Source: Proales similis
Taxonomy: Eukaryota > Rotifera > Eurotatoria > Ploima > Proalidae
DNA: 64,000 bases
Direction of reading: 5' to 3'
Assembly (NCBI GenBank): GCA_019059635.1
Contig: JAGVRJ010000003.1
Coordinates: 2,108,001 to 2,172,000, forward strand
This document shows positions 33,031-44,200 of the stretch, piece by piece. Position numbers and translations under genes: made by a program. Below the pieces are notes generated by a model, which saw only the letters and a list, made by a program, of their open reading frames with translations, searched no databases and was not told where the DNA came from. Every line of letters begins with the position of its first letter. The stretch's first letter is position 1.

Positions 33031-35976
33031 ATGTCGTCGCTTCAGCATCATCCACCGACAACCGGCGTGTTTGCCAACAAGGCGACCACACCCAACTCCA
33101 AACTGGACAAATACGATTTCACGCACTCAATGGACGTGAACAATTTGATCAAATTGAAGTCTCTGTCCAACTCGTCGAAATCGATTTCCTCGAACGCTTC
33201 ATCCACGTCGTCGTCCGCCCTTTCAAAGTATTCGAGCGGACATGCTTGCACAATGCCCAATGTGAACGGCGCAGCTCAACAAGTTGAATTCAACTGCTTG
33301 TTGTGTCAGAGTCGTTTCAAAGAGCCCAAGCTGCTCTCTTGTCTGCACGTGTTCTGCAGGTCGTGTCTTCATCAGTACGCTGCCGCTCTGCGCTCATCAG
33401 CGAACAATCGCAACAGCAACGGTGGACAAGGCTTCGCGTTTGATTCCGAGCTCATCACTTTGCCTTGTCCTAAATGCAAGCAGGAAAGTGTGACTGCTGA
33501 TATAGACGCTCTGGACGACGACTGTGTCATGCAAAACATGCTAGACATGATGCGAATCGAAGAGATGCAAGTTGATTGCACGAGCTGCAAGTCAGACGAA
33601 AAGGCAGTGGCCAGGTGCTCTGACTGCGCCAATTTCCTCTGCCCGAACTGTGTGAGCGCTCATCAGTATATGCGCTGTTTTGAGAATCATTTTGTCGTCA
33701 AATTCGAAGAAATCAAAAGCCGCTACCGACAGAACTTGAGCAAATCCGACGAAAATGGCCGCCTTCAACTTGTCAACTCAGGAGTGCCCATTCACAAGCC
33801 CATTTATTGCCGCATTCATCGATCTGAAACGTTGAAGTTCTTCTGCTCGTCTTGTCAGATACCAGTCTGCTCTGAGTGCGTCATGCAGCTCCATGTCCAG
33901 CCGATGCATGCTTGCGAGCGGATTAATGAGCTAGACACGCGCGCTGTTGAGGAGCTAGACGAGCACGTGAGACGCGCTCGGGACGCAATAAATGCCTGTG
34001 GGCAAGTTTCATTCGAGTCGAGAATAGGCGAGCTTCAAGAGCAGTATGAAGGCACGAAGAGAAAAATTGACGAGCAGCATCAGATCATGAGAATGGCGTT
34101 GGATCTGCGACGCGACGAGGCCCTCAAGGAGCTTGAAGAGGCGCAGACAGCAAAGAACGTAATGCTAATGGAGGTGCAGTCCGGCATCGAGCGCAATCTT
34201 GTTTGTCTGAGTGACGCTTTGAGATTCGCCGAGCGTACTATGCGCAACGGAAACGCCACTGAGATTCTCCTGCTCAAAGCCAAAATCATGAGTCAGATAT
34301 CACTGTTGATCGGTCAACAGCCTAAACTGCTGAACTTGGATTTGCAATTTAAGCTCAACTCGGATCTCAAAGGCTTCGACAAGTTGCTGAGGCGATATTT
34401 GGGCCTTTCTGAAGGCTCTAGACTTTCAACTGAGTCGAACTGGAGTGGTAAGACAAGCGATTCTGAATTCGCTGCTCCAAATGGCTGGCTTGGCAACAAT
34501 GGCAATCAGGCCACAAACTGGCCTTACCTTGCGAGTCGACTGGACGAGCTAGCGATTGGCGGCAAATTTATCGAAACCCTGCGTTCGACAGAGAGTCCGA
34601 TCGACTCAGCTTTACTGCTCGCCAATTTGCCTAAAAATCAAATAAGCGGCTCCATACTCAACCAAGGCATCATTCAGCGCGAGAGCTCAAACGGCGCACT
34701 GAGTTCACTAAACTTCAACAACGGCGGTGTCAACGTCTCTGCTGCTAATATGGTCAATAACGCCATCAGTGGCCCGCTCTCGTCCACAGTTGGCATGGCT
34801 CCGATTCAACAACAGCAAGTTCTTTATGGCCAGATGGACGAGTTTTTCAATGCGAACATGACAAATCTGAGCAAAATGATGCATCCAATGGCCATAAATG
34901 ATGTGAACGCTCTGAGCAATTTAAACGAGCTGGCCATGAGTGCCGGTCTTGCCGGACCAAATGTGCTCGCTGGAGGTCCGTTTGGTTCAGACGGTCATTC
35001 GAACTCGTCACAATCGCCGCCGAATGGAATGACCTCAATGGGCATTGCATCGATGGGATGCGCTCTCACTCCAGTTGGCTCTTCATATCAGGCTCAGTTT
35101 AGTGGCAACGGAAATCTCAATCCTCCAGTGAGGCAGAATGGAAAAATGTCCAACATGCAGATTAGAAATAAGTTCGGAACATTGGGCTCTGGCAAGTGTC
35201 AGTTCAATTCACCGCACGGCTTTTGCTTGGGCGCAGACGAAGAAATCATTGTGGCCGATACGAATAACCATCGTATTCAGATATTTGACAAGAACGGCGA
35301 ATACAAGCATTCGTTTGGCTCACCAGGACGTGAGGAAGGTCAATTGTGGTATCCACGAAAGGTTGCAGTCATTCGCTCATCGGGCAAGTTTGTGGTCTGT
35401 GACCGGGGCAACGAGCGCTCGAGAATGCAAATTTTCAGCAAAACTGGACAGTATCTGGCCAAGATTTCAATTCGCTATATTGACATTGTGGCCGGTCTGG
35501 CGATCACCAACAACTCGGAAATAGTGGCCGTCGATAGTGTGTCGCCGACCGTATTCCGGATATCTGAGAAAGGTGATTTGCTTAAATGGTTTGACTGTTC
35601 TGACTACATGCGCGAGCCGTCCGACATTGCGATCAGAGGCAACGAATACTACGTGTGCGATTTCAAGGGCCATTGCGTGGTGGTCTTCAACGAAGAGGGC
35701 ACATTCTTGCGGCGAATCGGCGGCGAAAACATAACCAACTTTCCGAACGGCATCGACGTGAGCGATGCCGGCGATGTGCTTGTAGGCGACTCGCATGGAA
35801 ACCGGTTTCATGTGGCGGTGTTCTCGCGCACTGGCTCAATGATCAGCGAGTTCGAGTGTCCGTATGTCAAAGTCTCGCGCTGCTGTGGCCTCAAAATTAC
35901 CAGCGAGGGCTATGTGGTCACGTTGGCTAAGAACAACCACCATGTTTTAGTATTGAACACCCTCTATGTCTCATAG
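33031..35976 (+). CDS. Brat/mei-P26-type TRIM-NHL protein
   Basis: Intronless 981-residue translational regulator and probable E3 ligase. Order: disordered N-terminus; RING at about 89-150 (CLLCQSRFKEPKLLSCLHVF through LPCPKCKQ); B-box 1 at about 182-225 (CTSCKSDEKAVARCSDCANF); B-box 2 at about 257-300 (YCRIHRSETLKFFCSSCQ); coiled coil to about 430; a Ser/Asn/Met-rich linker; and a six-bladed NHL domain at about 712-981. NHL blades include IIVADTNNHRIQIFDKNGEY, matching Drosophila Brat almost exactly, and FPNGIDVSDAGDVLVGDSHG. No filamin repeat is seen, which separates it from TRIM2/3/71. Drosophila Brat itself lacks a RING, so this is the fuller arrangement seen in mei-P26. The start follows a TATA-containing promoter. 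Confidence 0.92.
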   Translation: MSSLQHHPPTTGVFANKATTPNSKLDKYDFTHSMDVNNLIKLKSLSNSSKSISSNASSTSSSALSKYSSGHACTMPNVNGAAQQVEFNCLLCQSRFKEPKLLSCLHVFCRSCLHQYAAALRSSANNRNSNGGQGFAFDSELITLPCPKCKQESVTADIDALDDDCVMQNMLDMMRIEEMQVDCTSCKSDEKAVARCSDCANFLCPNCVSAHQYMRCFENHFVVKFEEIKSRYRQNLSKSDENGRLQLVNSGVPIHKPIYCRIHRSETLKFFCSSCQIPVCSECVMQLHVQPMHACERINELDTRAVEELDEHVRRARDAINACGQVSFESRIGELQEQYEGTKRKIDEQHQIMRMALDLRRDEALKELEEAQTAKNVMLMEVQSGIERNLVCLSDALRFAERTMRNGNATEILLLKAKIMSQISLLIGQQPKLLNLDLQFKLNSDLKGFDKLLRRYLGLSEGSRLSTESNWSGKTSDSEFAAPNGWLGNNGNQATNWPYLASRLDELAIGGKFIETLRSTESPIDSALLLANLPKNQISGSILNQGIIQRESSNGALSSLNFNNGGVNVSAANMVNNAISGPLSSTVGMAPIQQQQVLYGQMDEFFNANMTNLSKMMHPMAINDVNALSNLNELAMSAGLAGPNVLAGGPFGSDGHSNSSQSPPNGMTSMGIASMGCALTPVGSSYQAQFSGNGNLNPPVRQNGKMSNMQIRNKFGTLGSGKCQFNSPHGFCLGADEEIIVADTNNHRIQIFDKNGEYKHSFGSPGREEGQLWYPRKVAVIRSSGKFVVCDRGNERSRMQIFSKTGQYLAKISIRYIDIVAGLAITNNSEIVAVDSVSPTVFRISEKGDLLKWFDCSDYMREPSDIAIRGNEYYVCDFKGHCVVVFNEEGTFLRRIGGENITNFPNGIDVSDAGDVLVGDSHGNRFHVAVFSRTGSMISEFECPYVKVSRCCGLKITSEGYVVTLAKNNHHVLVLNTLYVS

Positions 35977-37069
35977 GCGCTTAGAACTTTGCCTTACAAC
36001 TACTCCACTTTTCGTTACTTTTCTGCTTTGCTTTAAACGGCTTGTAGACCAACACTGTGGTCTCGCTTTCCTCTTCTTCATCAGCCTATCATTTCACGTC
36101 CTGAAATGTGCTCAAAAGAATTTCTCTTTGTGCGTGTGTGTCAGTGTGATGGTGTGTCGAAGCTTTCCTTTTTATTAGCTGCCTCCTATTTTCATCACTT
36201 ATTCAAAACAGCAAACATGACTGCATTGATGGCGCATTATTTTAGTTCATGCGTGACTAAAAACTGTCTAAAATGTCCCCACTTTATTAAGTAATCTAGC
36301 TCTCTATTGAGCAGCACCTGTGAACTTAACTTTTAACCCATTTGACCTTCTTCATCTCCTCTTTACATTTGACTCATTCCGGCTCACGCAAACTCACGCT
36401 TATTTACATATTTACAACGTCAACAGCTTATACTCACTTTGCTTCAGCATCTACATATTTTGGCTTATTTATTTTTCTCTTTTTATTATTTTTGCTTCTC
36501 AGTCTTTTTTTTGCCTCATTGCATTTGTCTCTTGCTCATTTTTCCTCTTTTAATTTATCTACTAATATACACATCAACAATAGACTGTTGCCTGAACAAC
36601 CAGAGCCACAGCTACCAACTCAAGAAGCTATGAAAGATCGGATAAGTGCGTCCGAATGCGAACTGATTATTTAAATTTCCGAATGAGCTATTACGTTGAA
36701 TGGCGATTGCAATGCCGAATTGAACGGTTGGTCGTATGCCGTGGCGCTTCTCGACCAACCACTAAATGCGATGCACTCTCCGCTTCTATTTAAAACATAT
36801 TCGATTGCATCGGTCTGTAAAAGTCTCAGCCAAACAAAACATATTAACTAAAATATGTACAAAAGCAACCTATTTATCAGGCCAAATTAACTAATTTGAT
36901 AATTAATTTTTGTTCATGTCTCTGTCTGATTTTCTTTTCACTTTTTTTTTATAAACTGTTCTTATGATGGACAAAACACTTTTGTGAGCTAATAAAAATC
37001 TTTAAAAAAAACCTTAACCAGTCAAACAAATAGAACGAAATCTAAACGGAGAATATGAATCGGATCGAT
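35977..37069. other. Convergent 3' region of brat-like and RNASEH2A genes
   Basis: T-rich sequence with no credible gene, probably a long 3' UTR of the TRIM-NHL gene. The region from 36300 to 36560 is especially pyrimidine-rich. AATAAAA lies near 36991. Confidence 0.45.
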
Positions 37070-38396
37070 TTATTTTAGTTCGGTACAATAGCTAAGGCTT
37101 CTGTTGGACAAGAAACTTGGCAAGTTGGAGCGGTGCTGACGACTGTTTTTGGGAAAAAACGAGAGAATCGAAATGTTTCCTTTCTGCTTTCCAAGGCGAT
37201 CTACTTTGCACACTCGTTTCGTGTGCTTGGTTGCTTTGCGGATCACTGTGGAATTCTTTCCAGTTTTGACCAGTTGCAGCACATTTTCCTCGGACGTTTT
37301 CTCGTCCTCTTCCGAGTCCGACCTTATTTTGAATTTGACTTTAAAAATTCAAGTGATCGACTGAAAATAATTCAAGTATTCGTACCACGTGACATTGACG
37401 CACTTTTTGATTAGCTCGCCATCGGCGGTCGACCAGCTAAAGCGGACCACACTCGGGTAGCCAAACACAGGATCGAGTGAGTCTTTCATAAACTTCTTTG
37501 TGACCGGGTCTAATTACGGAAGGAAGTGAAATATTAAATTTGTTGAGATTGAGAACTGTAGATCGCTGCTTACCTGCTGGATAGCCTGAGCCTAGTTCAA
37601 GTGCATTGTGCTCTTCTACAAGCCGCCAATGTTTCAAAGCAAAGTCCCTCACAACTTTGGCACATATGCTTGCGGCCGAAACAGAGGCGAAAAGAGCATC
37701 GGCCTTTTTAGCCACTTGGAACTGTATGCCTGGGAAGCGAGTCTTCAGCTTGAGCTCATATTTGCCCGGGTCGCCAACTGTGTCTACAAACACCTTTTTG
37801 ATGTTGAGACTTTTTCTTTGGCTCAAATGCTCGATCAAAGAGATGGCTGCGTCATGGGACAACTCATTCAGGTTATATTTGAGCCTTTTTAAGTTTGATT
37901 AAGTTGGTTTTGAAAAGTTGAACTTCAATGAGTGGGCTTAACTGACCGGCCCAGCATTGAGTTTGAGATTGTGTTCGGCGAGATTGAACGAACCGCGAAA
38001 CCGAAGTTGTGCGGCCGCTGCTGAATTTCGTTGAATATGCATTCGCGTTTCTTTTCGGTCAAAACTTTTGAATCTTAAAGTCGATCGGTCACACTCAGCA
38101 CGCAACCCGCAGTGCATGATTTTGAACATTACCAGCACAACCCAGCGCCCCTAGCTCTGCCTCTTGCCCAATTGGATAGAAGAACGCACAGTAGACCATT
38201 GGCCCTTCAAGATAATAATATCGTTCATTTAAAGGGTCGAGAAGAGAGCTTATTGATTGCATTTACCAAGCACTGGACCGCGGCCGGCCTCATCAATGCC
38301 AACACACAGCTCGGGTCCTTTTAGATAATTCTCGAGGAACGGAGAAACGACCAACTGATCAATTTGATTTTCGTTCAAAAAGCTTTCCAGCTGCAT
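37070..38396 (-). CDS. RNASEH2A: Ribonuclease H2 catalytic subunit A
   Basis: Type 2 RNase H that removes ribonucleotides from DNA and RNA:DNA hybrids. Starts MQLESFLNENQIDQLV at 38396. The active-site motif GIDEAGRGPVLG spans an intron and continues PMVYCAFFYPIGQ. Next comes DSKVLTEKKRECIFNEIQ after a second intron, then SPNTISNSMLGRS, VFVDTVGDPGKY, and ADALFASVSAASICAKVVRD. All four carboxylates of the DEDD set can be placed (D in GID, E in DEAG, D in VFVD, D in VVRD). The C-terminus ISILSFFPKN resembles the family PIP-box-like tail. About 300 residues in five or six exons, convergent with the TRIM-NHL gene. Confidence 0.92.
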
Positions 38397-39550
38397 TTCT
38401 TACATTTGGTTCGCCTTCAAATGAACGACCTCTAGAAGACCTCCGCACTCGGCCACGAATTATTTTGGGCAATTATAGAAATTATTCGAAATAATTTGCT
38501 TCCCCTTGTCTAGTGCAGCTAAAGAATGCAGATGCTCATGCGCTTTCGAGCTCGCCCTTCGAACAGTTCAATAGCTAAATAAACCGGATATTCTTTCAAC
38601 AGCATACGGGTCCGAATTGACTTTGGGCATTAAGAGACATAAACGACTATGACTTGTTTTTATTGCGCTGTTTGTTCTTTTTTATTTTGTTGTTGGATCG
38701 CTTTTTTATTTGAGTTTGAGAGCAACTAAGAATAAAGGTTAAATTCGCTCAATTAAATTAATGCCTGAAACTTTCGGGTCGTTTTGAATGACGCCATCTG
38801 AAAGAGTGGAGGTGATGCCGGTGATTGTCATTTTGCATGGCTGAAACCGTATTCAGGCTGCTGATGTAATTTCTTGAATAAAGTGAACAACCGAGCGAAC
38901 AATCAAAGGTGGCGAATGTCATCTCTAACGTTACTAACAAACCTTCCGAAGCATGTTTGCCAAATACGTGATTTAAAACAGAATTTAATCAGAGCGCCTG
39001 TTCGGTTAGCGCAAATAAAATCGGCGATTATGTGCAAATTTTGGCTTAGCGCTAATGTCGTGAAAATAGACATTGAAAGAGAAGAAATGAAAAACAACGA
39101 GTTTGGGTGCTCTCAGTTCTTAAAATGTTTATTCATTTTCAAAAAAGAGGGCCAAAATCTGGTGGGCGTCCAATTTTCTTATTTAAAGCTACCTTGAGCA
39201 TCACAGACAAAATTATTTATGATAATTTCTTCTGGCCTCTTCCAAAGGGAACTTTTCTCGATCGTTGTTTTCTCATTTTTTCCTACAAAACACCAGAAAA
39301 AATAATTAATTCAATGATGATTCAACGAGATAGTTGATTAATAGAAAATATTTAAAGAAAAAAGAATCGATTTTTTTATCGAGAAACGAGCGCGGCGAGT
39401 GAGCTCAAGCGTTGCGTCAAAATTAGTTTAAAAAGAAAAAAAGAGAGTGAAGAAATCATTCGTGATTGTTTGAAAGGCTTAATTTTGTTTTTAGTTACGA
39501 GACCTAAAAGTTTAGATTTTTTATTTATTCGTTTTTGCAACCGACTTGAC
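38397..39550. other. Intergenic region between RNASEH2A and the Het-C-like gene
   Basis: About 1.15 kb with no recognised gene, AT-rich with poly-A and poly-T. It must contain both divergent promoters. Short ORFs around 38874-39337 show no family features. Confidence 0.4.
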
Positions 39551-40780
39551 ATGTTGAATCTGAAGATATTCTGCGCTTTAATTTACGTGTATCTTTCGGC
39601 TGAGCAAACAAATGCGTTCATACCGCAGCAGTTTATCGAAGACTTGGTCAATGTTGCCAGCTCTGGCTTGAACCTCGACTTTGGCAAAGTGGCCGACTCT
39701 CAAGTTCATGAGGATATTGTCCGCCGCGGTGTCATTCGCTCTGTGGTGCGCTACTTCTACGATCAGCCGAACGGCACGACTAAAGTGGATTTAAGTAAAA
39801 TAGACACCGATTACCAGGACCTGACCAATTTGTACTTTGACTACTACGGCAGAAGCTTGTGCGATTTAAACATACAGAAGATAATATCGTCTGATATTGA
39901 GCCCAACGTTGCCATAGTCGACTTTGACTCGTCGACCAAAGACATGCCTTACGCCCATTTCGATGCAGAGACGTTCTCTCAATCGAATCAGCGTGTAATC
40001 GACATGAGGCAACAGGTGATAACTTTTATAAACGCAGCCAACTACGAGCAGGCCCGCAAAATATCAGCCCAAGTGCTTCACACAATTCAAGACTTTTATT
40101 CGCACTCGAACTGGATCGAGATGGGCAACACTGCAATCAATCCGAACATTGGAACAAGCAACTTTGCCACCTTTCCGGTAGCAACTCCGGCTGACACAAA
40201 CACTTGCTTAAGCAACTGTCAGCTGGTCAGTGTCGAGTGCAACTCTTTCCTAACCACACTTACAAATTTCCTGATCACGTTTGGCTTCTCGTTCTCGGTC
40301 GGCTGTCCTCTCAATTATTACCGATGCTCGGGAAATGTTGTGATCCTCGACAAGTTGGTCAGCGGCTATTACTCAGCTCAAGAGCTGCCAGACGGAACGC
40401 CAGTGCCCAAGCCAGCCAATACGATGAAATGCAGTCACGGAGGCGTTCTAGATACGACCTCATCTCAGCCAGCGACCGGAGGTATGAACAAAGACAGCGG
40501 CTACTACTTGTTTTCACCAAGAGCCGACCTTCATAGACAGGCTGCAAGTCTGGCGACCGATCACACCGAATATTTCTACAATCAAATACGAAGTCAGGTC
40601 GGAGACTCGACATTCGCGAATTTCCTTCAGCTAAGGGTTAGCCAGAGTGCGCTGGACAGTGCAAGCACAAGCAGAGTAGTCTGCTCGGCATTAAACTTCA
40701 CGCCCAGCTCGCTGCTCATTCTGGCTTGCCTGTTTCTAGCGAAGCGTCTGTCTTTCAATGAATTCAACCACCTGTTCTGA
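39551..40780 (+). CDS. Secreted or GPI-anchored Het-C/VWA7-like protein
   Basis: Intronless CDS of 409 residues. The start at 39551 gives a signal peptide (MLNLKIFCALIYVYLSAEQT); in-frame codons upstream have no ATG. The body matches the N-terminal Het-C-like domain of animal VWA7. Matching segments are AHFDAETFSQSNQRV, the core QVLHTIQDFYSHSNWIEMG, a Cys-rich insert (CLSNC, SVGCPLNYYRCSG), KCSHGGVLDTTSSQPATGGM and NKDSGYYLFSPRADLHRQAA. The von Willebrand A domain of VWA7 is absent. A hydrophobic C-terminus (SSLLILACLFLAKRL) suggests GPI addition or a tail anchor. The His/Asp-rich motifs resemble zinc-dependent phospholipase C folds; the function is not established. Confidence 0.82.
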   Translation: MLNLKIFCALIYVYLSAEQTNAFIPQQFIEDLVNVASSGLNLDFGKVADSQVHEDIVRRGVIRSVVRYFYDQPNGTTKVDLSKIDTDYQDLTNLYFDYYGRSLCDLNIQKIISSDIEPNVAIVDFDSSTKDMPYAHFDAETFSQSNQRVIDMRQQVITFINAANYEQARKISAQVLHTIQDFYSHSNWIEMGNTAINPNIGTSNFATFPVATPADTNTCLSNCQLVSVECNSFLTTLTNFLITFGFSFSVGCPLNYYRCSGNVVILDKLVSGYYSAQELPDGTPVPKPANTMKCSHGGVLDTTSSQPATGGMNKDSGYYLFSPRADLHRQAASLATDHTEYFYNQIRSQVGDSTFANFLQLRVSQSALDSASTSRVVCSALNFTPSSLLILACLFLAKRLSFNEFNHLF

Positions 40781-41234
40781 ATCATGGATTTCTGAATGCT
40801 ATTGTTTTACTTGGTTTGCATTTGAATTCGTTGTTTTCGTTGTTTTCATTTTTAAATTTTGATTGCTGAATCAGCTATTCAATTATTTTCATTTTCTCAA
40901 TTGTTCCCTGTGACTAAATAGCTGCCTACATATCCGCCCATTGTTCACATTCACTATGTTTTTGCATATTTTCTACGAGTGAATCACTGAGCTTGTCGAA
41001 ACGAACGCGACAATACCCAAATAAAGGCCCAACGTTCTTTCTGAATAGTTTTACTTTCTAAACAAAAAAAAAAACGTATTTGGTATTTACGGAATAGCCA
41101 AGCGAGGAAAAGAAGAGGCAACTGTGCACTGGCCAGTTTGAAAGTTCTTCTCTTCCTCGTCTCTTCAAGCGTGATTGAATAAGTCTCTACGTGTGAGTGG
41201 GCATTTGCCTTGTTTTGATTTACAGGACGGTCGG
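40781..41234. other. Convergent 3' spacer
   Basis: AT-rich sequence between the Het-C-like and kazrin genes, probably the two 3' UTRs. AATAAAG lies near 41020. No gene seen. Confidence 0.4.
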
Positions 41235-44200
41235 TTATACAGCCGAAAAGCTCGATGAGACAACCGCCTTCATATCGACTATTTTGTGCTTGTCCTCGAT
41301 TCTCTTGAGCGTATCGTTGTCCACAAGTGGAGACGAGATGTCTCGTTTAAGTTTGCGTCCGAGTGCTCGGCCCAGGGAGCCCTTGATCAGCAAATTAGGT
41401 CGAAAATGTCCATCATTACACTGTAATCTGTTTAGGTATAATTACCCGCAGAGTGAACAGACGCCGTTCGGCTTTTCCGCTGCTCAGCGAGCGTTTAAAA
41501 CGAGGCTGGTTTAGATCGGGCTTTACCGAAGGTAGCTTGTTCCTCTTCAGTGCTTTTAGCTCTTCTTCGATCGTTCTCTTTTGCCGGCTCTCGGCAGCCT
41601 GCTCGTTTAGGTCCAAACAAGTGAAAAAGGTCTCTATGCTGAACGAATTGTCGGCCACAAAAGCACCATGAAGGCCAGACTCAGGCAGTCGTTCGACACA
41701 TTTCTAGCTCGTCGTTTAGAATAAAACTCAAGCAAAGAATCGGATGTCACAAGTAAATACCTCAAGACCAACTGATTTGAGCCACGGAGCAAACTCTTCA
41801 CAGGACCAGAGTGAAATCTCTTCTTTTCCGCGCGCTGATCGTGCTTCGATCAGTTTCTAGTTTATTTCAAACGATCCGACCGTTAATCGCTTGTGATTGG
41901 AGAGCATTCAAATTTCACTCACCGAAATGTCAAATTCAAAACGACGCAAAAGTTCAATGGCGCTCATCAAACTTGCTTGCAGGTGGCGCTTCTTGATCGC
42001 CATGAACTTTTCTAAATCGCGTTTGCTCAAGCTGTCCAAGAGACGGCCGTCGATCAAATTGAGGCGAAATATGCTGTCCAGCTGATTGAGGCCGATGTCG
42101 GCGAGCCACACGTCGCACAGCCACTCGGTGCTTATTTCGCCGATTTTAGAGTATTTGCTTTAGGATCGAAAGGGCGATTTAGAAACGCGCAAATGAGGAA
42201 AAATTCAGCCTGATCGCTGCTTACCACTTGTCAGGGTGTTTGAACTCGTTTATGGCCAGACGAAGCTTTCGCTTGTGCAGCGGATTCTCCAAGCGAAACA
42301 GCTTTGCCAGATCCGAATCGCTCATGGTGAACAAGGTTCGCACAATCTTTATGTGTTTGAGGCCGTTTTTTATTTGATCAGGCTGCAGACCGACGCCTTC
42401 AAGCCATTCTTTCATCGTCAGCGGGGTCCATCTATCGAGATCGTGTGACACTTGAGCTCGTTCGACAATGCATGTCGATCGTCGAACAAGTTTTTCAGCC
42501 TTCGAGCGGCTGATTGTGTTGTTTACACCGAACGTGGTCGTACTGCTCATAAGCGGAGTTGAAATGGTCGATAAGCGAATAAGAGAATTGAAGAATCTTG
42601 TCGAACGAGTGGCTATTTTGACCTCTGGCTCGACATATGGCGGCGTTTCAGTCTCATTTGTCTCTTGAATGTCAGAAGGCGACGAGATCTCTTGACTTTG
42701 CTGAATGTGAACGGATCGAGTCAGGCGTCCTTCAGCCAGCGAACCGATTGAATAGCTTGACTCATGCTCTGCTCGACTGGGACCGCTTGTTTGCTTTAGC
42801 GACTGCGAGGAACTCGACACAAGCGACACGCTTGGCGAAAGGCTGCACTCGTTGTTCAAATGCGACGAGCTGGACGAGATCGTTCGCTCTTTGCTCTCGC
42901 TGGTTTTGGCACTTGACACAGTGTTGGCGTCGTCCAAATCGATGAAAGCGTCTAAATCAAGAGGCTTGGCGTACTCGTCGTCGAACTCGTCCAAAGTAGC
43001 TCGACCAGCCTGTCGTCCTCGATTTGCTGTCCTCATGATTCTGTCGGCGTTTTTGGTGTATAAATATGAATCGTTCGATTTGCACTTGGCCATTCGTTCT
43101 TCTTTTTTCAATTGACGAATTGAACGCGCCGCTGCTCCGGCCGCTGCTGCTACTGCTGACGATGACGACGATGCTTGCTCGCGAATTTTTCCGTCACTGG
43201 TGCTGCACGACAATGTGTCATGAGATTTGCTGCTCGAGTATCCGCAGTCAGAGTCTTTGGACAGATTGCAAGTCTTCGGTTCAATAAATTGGCGCTCGAG
43301 TCGATTGATTGTTGCATTTTTACTCTCCAAAATCATCATTAGTTCGTTTTTCTCGTCGAGCAGCTCGACTAGCTGCGCTTGCATGTCGTTTCTTTCTTTT
43401 TCTACTTTGGCCTTGCTCTCAATCAGCTTTTCATTTGAGTTGATTTAACATTAGATCGCGTTCGACTAATGAGACTTCATCAAGCTAACCGACCTTTTTG
43501 ACAGCTAAAGTTGTCTCTTTGGTCTTTGCCTCGTATTGCCGCAAGAAGTCGCGAATTTCATTCTCTTTCTCATCGACGGCCGTCTTCAGGCCCCTTACGC
43601 TCTCGTTCAATTGATTTTTCTCATGTCGAAGTCGTTTTCGATCAGAGCGCAGCACTATTAATAGGAAAATGCGATTAAATTCCTCGAAACAGAAGGGATG
43701 CTTCTCATTACGTTCTACGGTCCTAGTCAAGTGATCAAGTTTGCACGACTGCTCGGCATCCTTCTGAAAAATATTCAACCGGGTTTCAGACTTTGGGCTG
43801 CTTTCAACTGGTTCAGAATACGAAGCTCAGTACCTTTTCGTAAGCCTGAACCTTTTCCAGAAGCATCTGCTTGTCGGCCATTAACTTCTCATTTTGACTC
43901 ATGAGCACATTAAGCTCGTTGTTGTGCGAGTTTTCGTTTGAAATATGCGCCATTGCTCGCGATCTGATCGATTCGCGTAGACCAAGTTGAAAAATGAGCG
44001 AACAAGAGAGAAAGAGCGAGAATGAGAAATTTGAATGAAAATGAGAAAAACTGACGAGTGCTACTCACTTGAGCTTGTGTGCGTAATATTGGGTGCGTTT
44101 TAGACGTGCGGTCAATTCGACAATCGGCTCGACGCTTTCAGACCGCTCGCTCATCGACTTGCTCAGTTGGCCAGCGCTTAATACTTGAAGCTCGGCACCT

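Noticed and set aside
36300-36680. Hydrophobic 60-110 aa ORFs after the brat-like gene
   Set aside because: They are Phe/Leu/Ser-rich reads of T-rich untranslated sequence in overlapping frames.
41235-43384. Liprin-alpha or liprin-beta
   Set aside because: SAM2 and the coiled coil match kazrin better, and the liprin N-terminal coiled coil is absent.
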